DNA from: Micrococcales bacterium
Lineage (GTDB): Bacteria; Actinomycetota; Actinomycetes; Actinomycetales; Dermatophilaceae
Direction of reading: 5' to 3'
Assembly (NCBI GenBank): GCA_030537915.1
Contig: JAUNUZ010000133.1
Coordinates: 1 to 6,699, forward strand
DNA length: 6,699 nucleotides
Within the stretch, counting starts at the first letter, position 1, and each line of letters opens with the position of its first letter. Positions 1-6,699 of the stretch are shown here, piece after piece. The notes under the pieces were generated by a model. It had not been told where the DNA came from. It did no database searches and worked only from the letters and a program-made list of their open reading frames with translations. A program made the position numbers and the translations under genes.

Positions 1-3625
<3,625 letters not shown>

Positions 3626-3690
3626 GGCGCCGGCGCGAGCTGACTGAGAGCGTGACCAGTGCTACCGACGCTCATCGACACGAAAGCCTG

Positions 3691-3720
3691 ATGTCATCGG
3701 AGCCGGACCGCGAGGAGTGA
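3691..3720 (+). other. Possible 9-codon leader ORF before the transporter
   Basis: An ATG at 3691 opens a nine-codon frame, MSSEPDREE, ending in TGA at 3718-3720, three bases before the transporter ATG. A weak purine stretch, GAAAG, lies about 5 bases upstream. The frame also extends back to a GTG at 3652 (22 codons in all). The last codons, GAG GAG TGA, contain the transporter's Shine-Dalgarno sequence, so translating this frame would interact with initiation of the downstream gene. It may equally be chance in a GC-rich spacer. No codon bias can be judged at this length. Confidence 0.2.
3712..3717 (+). promoter_or_regulatory. Ribosome binding site of the MFS transporter
   Basis: GAGGAG sits six bases before the ATG at 3724, a strong Shine-Dalgarno match with good spacing. 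It fixes this ATG as the start in preference to the later in-frame ATG codons, such as codon 23. Confidence 0.8.
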
Positions 3721-3723
3721 CTC

Positions 3724-5079
3724 ATGTCATTTGCGAAGAGCAGCGCCACCGATCCAGGCGGGTCCTCTGAGGCGTTCAAGCGGCGGTTCATGATCAGGCT
3801 TGTCGGGGTCCTGATCGGCGGGATGTTCATCGACGGCTTCATCCTCGGGATCATCGGGACGGTCATCGTCCCACTCTCCAAAGAGCTGAACTTTTCGGAC
3901 CTCTGGGAGGGCTTGATCGCGGCGGCCGCTCTGATCGGCATCTTGATCGGCTCGCCGCTTGCGGGATGGGCCGCCGACAAGTTCGGCCGCAAGCCCCTGT
4001 TCCAGGCGGACATGGCGCTCTCCTGTGTGACGTCGCTCGCGCAGTTCTTTGTCGACTCCTCCTGGCACCTGTTCGTGGTGCGGCTGCTGATGGGCGTCGC
4101 GATCGGCGCCGAGTACTCTGTCGGCTGGCCACTGATGTCCGAGTTCGCTCCCGCGCGGCTGCGGGGCCGGCTGATATCGATCTCTGAGGTCGGTTGGTAC
4201 GTCGGGTTCATGGTCGCCTTCCTGGTGGGCTACGTATTGACCACCATGACCGACGTGGGCTGGCGGACCATCCTGGGCACGAGCACCTTCATCGCGGTGC
4301 TCTTGTTCGTCGCTCGAATCGGTCTGCCCGAGTCGCCGCGCTGGCTCTGGAATGTGGGCCGCAGGGAGGAGGCCCTCGCCATCGCTCACAAGTACATGAC
4401 GGATTCCGCCGACATGAGGGACGTCGAGCAAGAGGACATTCGCAAGGGCACCGTCGGGATGCTGTTCTCTCCGCAGTACTGGCGGGCGACGCTGTTCGTC
4501 TCGGGGTGCTGGTTCTGCGCGGTTGCACCGTACTTCGCGATCGCTACCTTCGCCGAGAGCCTGCTGTCGAGCTACGGCATCAGCGGCGGGCTGGCCGGTG
4601 GTCTGGGGCTCTCCGCAGTCGCTGCGGCCGGGGTCGTGTGCACGGTCCTGCTGATCGATCGGCTTGGCCGCCGCGTGCTGACTGTCCCACCGCAGTGGGT
4701 GTGCACCGTGGCCCTGGCGGTCATCGGCCTGTGGGCGGGCGCGCCGCCACTGGTCGTGCTGTCCTTATTCTTCGTTTTCTCCTTCTTCAACGCCAACGTC
4801 GTCGCGATGATGGGTGTCTACCCCTCCGAGGTCTTCCCGACCGAGATTCGCGGGCTCGGAACCGGCTTCGCCACCGCCGTCAGCCGGGTCGGTGCCGGCC
4901 TCGGCACGTTCCTGCTGCCATGGTCCATGGTTCATGTCGGGTCCGGGCCGACCATGCTGATCTCCGCCGGTATCGCCGCTGTCGGTGCCGGATTGTCGCA
5001 GTGGCTGGCACCCGAGACGAAGGGGATGAACCTCAGCGAGACGGCTGCGGGGTTCGCTGCGAGCCCGTCGACTCATTGA
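3724..5079 (+). CDS. MFS transporter, sugar-porter / YgcS-like
   Basis: This is a 451-residue inner-membrane secondary transporter, probably a proton-coupled importer of a small organic metabolite; the substrate cannot be read from sequence. About 12 hydrophobic segments are visible, six from residue 22 to about 200 and six from about 257 to 428, split by a polar cytoplasmic loop. Family signatures are the loop 2-3 motif GWAADKFGRKP (81-91), RLRGR after helix 4, PESPRWL (202-208), the second-half motif DRLGRR, YPSEVFPTEIRG (366-377) and PETKG (430-434). These are hallmarks of the sugar porter group. From memory, YWRATLF and GLGTGFATAVSRVGAG also resemble E. coli YgcS. Length is normal. The start is set by GAGGAG six bases upstream. 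The gene lies 98 bases after purL and 57 before the oxidoreductase, so it may be transcribed with either. It looks slightly less GC-rich than purL and holds a rare TTA leucine codon at 4765. The family is secure, the substrate unknown. Confidence 0.93.
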   Translation: MSFAKSSATDPGGSSEAFKRRFMIRLVGVLIGGMFIDGFILGIIGTVIVPLSKELNFSDLWEGLIAAAALIGILIGSPLAGWAADKFGRKPLFQADMALSCVTSLAQFFVDSSWHLFVVRLLMGVAIGAEYSVGWPLMSEFAPARLRGRLISISEVGWYVGFMVAFLVGYVLTTMTDVGWRTILGTSTFIAVLLFVARIGLPESPRWLWNVGRREEALAIAHKYMTDSADMRDVEQEDIRKGTVGMLFSPQYWRATLFVSGCWFCAVAPYFAIATFAESLLSSYGISGGLAGGLGLSAVAAAGVVCTVLLIDRLGRRVLTVPPQWVCTVALAVIGLWAGAPPLVVLSLFFVFSFFNANVVAMMGVYPSEVFPTEIRGLGTGFATAVSRVGAGLGTFLLPWSMVHVGSGPTMLISAGIAAVGAGLSQWLAPETKGMNLSETAAGFAASPSTH

Positions 5080-5087
5080 CTGAGTCA
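5070..5087. repeat. Inverted repeat over the transporter stop codon
   Basis: GACTCA (5070-5075) and TGAGTC (5081-5086) form a 6-bp inverted repeat around a 5-base centre that contains the TGA stop. A second, nested palindrome, TGACT-G-AGTCA, spans 5077-5087. As RNA this would be a short hairpin, but no T-rich tract follows, so it is a poor intrinsic terminator. The symmetry would also fit a dimeric regulator's site in front of the next gene. Function is not established. Confidence 0.35.
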
Positions 5088-5124
5088 TTCACATGAGTGT
5101 GGTGCGGCTGTCGGTGGCCTGGGG

Positions 5125-5130
5125 CAGACT
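5125..5130 (+). promoter_or_regulatory. Possible -10 element of a leaderless promoter
   Basis: CAGACT ends six bases before the oxidoreductase ATG, in GGGGCAGACTCCTGTCATG. No Shine-Dalgarno sequence is present at the usual distance. This spacing would put transcription start at or next to the ATG, as in leaderless actinobacterial genes. The element matches the TANNNT-type consensus only partly, and no clear -35 hexamer is visible, so the call is tentative. Confidence 0.3.
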
Positions 5131-5136
5131 CCTGTC

Positions 5137-6078
5137 ATGCGCGCTGCGATCATCGACCGCTTCGGCGGCCCGGACGAACTCCACGTCGTCGACGACCTCC
5201 CCACCCCCCAGGCCGGCCCTGGTGACGTCCTGGTCAGGGTGTTCGCTGCCGGGGTCAACCCGGTCGACTACAAGATCCGGGACGGCTCCTCGGGCGTGGC
5301 CAAGAAGCTGGGGCCGCAGGACTTCCCGCTCGTCCTGGGCCGTGAATGCTGCGGTGAGGTTGCCGAGGCCGGCGAAGGAGTCACCGATCTCGCGGTCGGG
5401 CAACGAGTCTTCGGCATGCCGCCGATGGGGCACCAGGGCGGTTGCTACGCCGAATATGTCGCGCTTCCGGCGCAGGGTCTCGCGCTGGCCCCCGAGCGCG
5501 CCTCGACCATCGCACTCGCGGGGACGGCGCTGGCCGGTGCCACTGCGTGGACCGCGGTCCACGACCTCGCCAAGGTGACTTCCCAGGACATCGTGCTCGT
5601 CCACGGGGGCGGCGGCGGGGTCGGACAGTTCATCGTCCAACTCGCGATCTGCGCGGGCGCGACGGTCTATGCGACCGCCTCGGCCCAGCATCACCCGCGG
5701 ATCCAGGGCTGGGGCGCCACCCCGATCGACTACGCGACGCAGGACTTCCGGCAGGTGAGCCCGAGACCCACGGTCATCATCGACAGCGTCTATTTCGGCA
5801 CCTACGAGCCGTCCCTGGACCACCTGGCCCCTGGTGGGCGCCTCGTGATCCTGCCGACGCTCGCCGATCTCGAACCGGCCCGCGCCCGCGGCATCGACGT
5901 GTCGATCCCACAGATCGTGCCGGACCGCGGGCGGCTCGAGGCGCTGGCCGAGCAGGTCGCCGACGGACGGCTGCAGGTGGAGGTCTCGCAGGTGCTGCCT
6001 CTGGACGAGGCCGCCCGAGCGCACGAGATCGTTCAAAGCGGGCACGCTCAGGGCAAGATCGTCCTCACCGTGGCCTGA
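5137..6078 (+). CDS. NADP(H)-dependent MDR oxidoreductase, quinone oxidoreductase-like
   Basis: This is a 313-residue soluble enzyme of the medium-chain dehydrogenase/reductase superfamily, zeta-crystallin-like branch, which typically reduces quinones, enones or similar carbonyls with NADPH. The N-terminal GroES-like catalytic domain begins MRAAIIDRFGGPDEL and includes AAGVNPVDYKIR and GQRVFGMPP. The Rossmann domain carries the dinucleotide motif VHGGGGGVGQF (155-165), followed by GATVYATAS. The C-terminus, QGKIVLTVA, is typical of the family. The position where zinc ADHs have GHE reads GRECCGEV (68-75), and no four-cysteine structural zinc lobe is present, so the enzyme is probably zinc-independent. 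Length is normal. The ATG at 5137 gives the usual family N-terminus although no Shine-Dalgarno precedes it. Proximity to the transporter hints at shared metabolism but proves nothing. The substrate is unknown. Confidence 0.93.
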   Translation: MRAAIIDRFGGPDELHVVDDLPTPQAGPGDVLVRVFAAGVNPVDYKIRDGSSGVAKKLGPQDFPLVLGRECCGEVAEAGEGVTDLAVGQRVFGMPPMGHQGGCYAEYVALPAQGLALAPERASTIALAGTALAGATAWTAVHDLAKVTSQDIVLVHGGGGGVGQFIVQLAICAGATVYATASAQHHPRIQGWGATPIDYATQDFRQVSPRPTVIIDSVYFGTYEPSLDHLAPGGRLVILPTLADLEPARARGIDVSIPQIVPDRGRLEALAEQVADGRLQVEVSQVLPLDEAARAHEIVQSGHAQGKIVLTVA

Positions 6079-6136
6079 ACCGCTCAGCAAGGCTGTGGCA
6101 GGCTCGGGACAACCACGCAGCCGATAACGCTCACCA

Positions 6137-6143
6137 AGAAGGA
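6137..6143 (+). promoter_or_regulatory. Ribosome binding site of the antitoxin-like gene
   Basis: AGAAGGA lies nine bases before the ATG at 6153. This supports that start over the long upstream extension of the same frame, which only reads through the oxidoreductase gene out of frame. A GATAAC at 6123-6128 could be a -10 element for this gene, but I see no matching -35. Confidence 0.65.
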
Positions 6144-6152
6144 CGGATTGTC

Positions 6153-6608
6153 ATGGCGAAGGACAACGATCTCAGCGCCCAGGCCAAGCAGCTAGGTCAG
6201 CAGGCTCTACGGCTCGCCAACACCGCGCGAGTGCAGGCCGGGCGCTACGCCCAGAAGAACAGCGCCAAGGTCGACGGCATGATCGACAAGGCCACCTCCG
6301 CGGTCGGGGCCAAGACCGGCAAGGACCACCGCGGAGCCGCGAGCAAGGTCAAGCAGGCCGCGGCCAAGGGCGCCGCGCTGCTGGCCAGCGACTCCAGCGC
6401 GCAGGGCCGTCCGGGTCACTACGGCCAGTCAGGCCAGTCCGAGCAGCCCGGTCAGGTGGGTCCGGCTGCGAGCTGGCCCGACACCTCGGCTCCCGGGCAG
6501 GCGGGTGGACGTGCCGACATGCCGACGATCCCGACCGAACCGCTGGGCGACATGCCGCAGGACACCCTGCCCGATGGGCGCGACCGCGACTCCGGCGGCG
6601 CCGGCTGA
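6153..6608 (+). CDS. Small Rv0909/MT0933 antitoxin-like protein
   Basis: This 151-residue hydrophilic protein has no signal peptide or membrane segment. Residues 1-80 are rich in Ala, Lys and Gln and should be helical. The stretch from about 31 to 75 (YAQKNSAKVDGMIDKATSAV, then GAKTGKDHRGAASKVKQAAA) follows the pattern of the actinobacterial MT0933/Rv0909 antitoxin family: a Lys-rich helix, DKA, a K-T-G turn, then a second Lys/Ala helix. Residues 81-151 are a low-complexity Gly/Gln/Pro/Asp tail with GQSGQSEQPGQ, probably disordered. The start is supported by AGAAGGA nine bases upstream. In M. tuberculosis Rv0909 is paired with an SRPBCC-type toxin, Rv0910, but no such gene occurs in this window, so a toxin-neutralising role is unproven. 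Many relatives are annotated from the domain alone. A general stress or nucleic-acid-binding protein is an alternative. That it is a real gene is likely; the family call is moderate. Confidence 0.72.
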   Translation: MAKDNDLSAQAKQLGQQALRLANTARVQAGRYAQKNSAKVDGMIDKATSAVGAKTGKDHRGAASKVKQAAAKGAALLASDSSAQGRPGHYGQSGQSEQPGQVGPAASWPDTSAPGQAGGRADMPTIPTEPLGDMPQDTLPDGRDRDSGGAG

Positions 6609-6653
6609 GACTCCGAACGCGGCGCGCCGGCACCATGGACGACTACCTTGTGT

Positions 6654-6699
6654 CGTCGGACGTCAGTCGCGTTGAGCGCCGGACGTCAGTCGGGTTGAG
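6654..6699. repeat. 23-bp tandem repeat, two copies, running to the window edge
   Basis: Bases 6654-6676 and 6677-6699 are adjacent copies of one 23-bp unit that differ at two positions (T/C at the third base and C/G at the sixteenth). The shared core is CGGACGTCAGTCG followed, after the variable base, by GTTGAG. Each unit contains the palindrome GACGTC. The window ends exactly at the end of the second copy, so the copy number is unknown. There are no unique spacers, so it is not CRISPR-like. The period is not a multiple of three, which argues against a coding repeat. The 45 bases between the preceding stop codon and the array hold only a weak inverted repeat (GACGAC at 6638, GTCGTC at 6652) and no clear terminator. 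Confidence 0.75.

Noticed and set aside
3626..3660. GC-rich palindrome GCGCCGGCGC after the purL stop as a terminator
   Set aside because: It is a self-complementary run with no room for a loop and no following T tract, so it does not look like an intrinsic terminator.
3727..4431. 234-codon minus-strand frame opposite the transporter
   Set aside because: It is antisense to strongly conserved MFS motifs and its translation is low-complexity Asp/Arg/Pro-rich, so it is a shadow.
5089..6090. 333-codon open frame on the minus strand opposite the oxidoreductase gene
   Set aside because: It lies almost exactly antisense to a gene with clear MDR motifs. Its translation is Arg/Gly/Asp-rich with no recognisable domain, as expected of a GC-rich antisense shadow.
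5442..6152. Upstream extension of the antitoxin-like reading frame
   Set aside because: The extension overlaps the oxidoreductase gene out of frame and has a shadow-type Arg/Gly/Pro composition. The ATG at 6153 with AGAAGGA upstream is a much better start.
6600..6631. GCCGGC pair after the antitoxin-like gene as a terminator hairpin
   Set aside because: Only 6 bp of stem with a 20-base loop and no T tract; such matches are expected by chance at this GC content.
6654..6699. CRISPR array
   Set aside because: The two repeat copies abut directly with no spacer of unique sequence, and no cas gene is present in the window.

Overview
The window reads as chromosomal DNA from a high-GC Gram-positive bacterium, most likely an actinomycete. 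The evidence is the GC-rich third codon positions in every gene, a small protein resembling the actinobacterial Rv0909/MT0933 antitoxin-like family, and a gene start with no Shine-Dalgarno sequence that looks leaderless. The genus cannot be told from the sequence. All four genes are on the + strand. The larger antisense and alternative-frame ORFs are GC-rich shadows of these genes.

Layout: (1) bases 1-3625 hold all but roughly the first 83 codons of purL, the large single-chain phosphoribosylformylglycinamidine synthase of purine synthesis, with its C-terminal glutaminase domain intact. (2) A 98-base gap carries a possible mini-ORF and a good ribosome binding site. (3) Bases 3724-5079 encode a 12-helix MFS transporter of the sugar-porter/YgcS-like type. 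(4) A 57-base gap has an inverted repeat over the transporter stop codon and a possible leaderless promoter. (5) Bases 5137-6078 encode a zinc-independent, NADP(H)-type MDR oxidoreductase (quinone oxidoreductase-like). (6) Bases 6153-6608 encode a 151-residue protein with a Lys/Ala-rich helical N-terminal half and a Gly/Pro/Gln-rich tail, resembling Rv0909-type antitoxins. (7) The last 46 bases are two back-to-back copies of a 23-bp repeat, and the array probably continues beyond the window.

The genes do not form an obvious pathway. purL is housekeeping. The transporter and the oxidoreductase could handle a common small metabolite, but only their proximity suggests it. I see no convincing new multi-gene system. 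The items most worth following up are the tandem repeat at the right edge, the proteobacterial-style long PurL in an actinobacterial-looking genome, and the antitoxin-like gene with no toxin partner in view.
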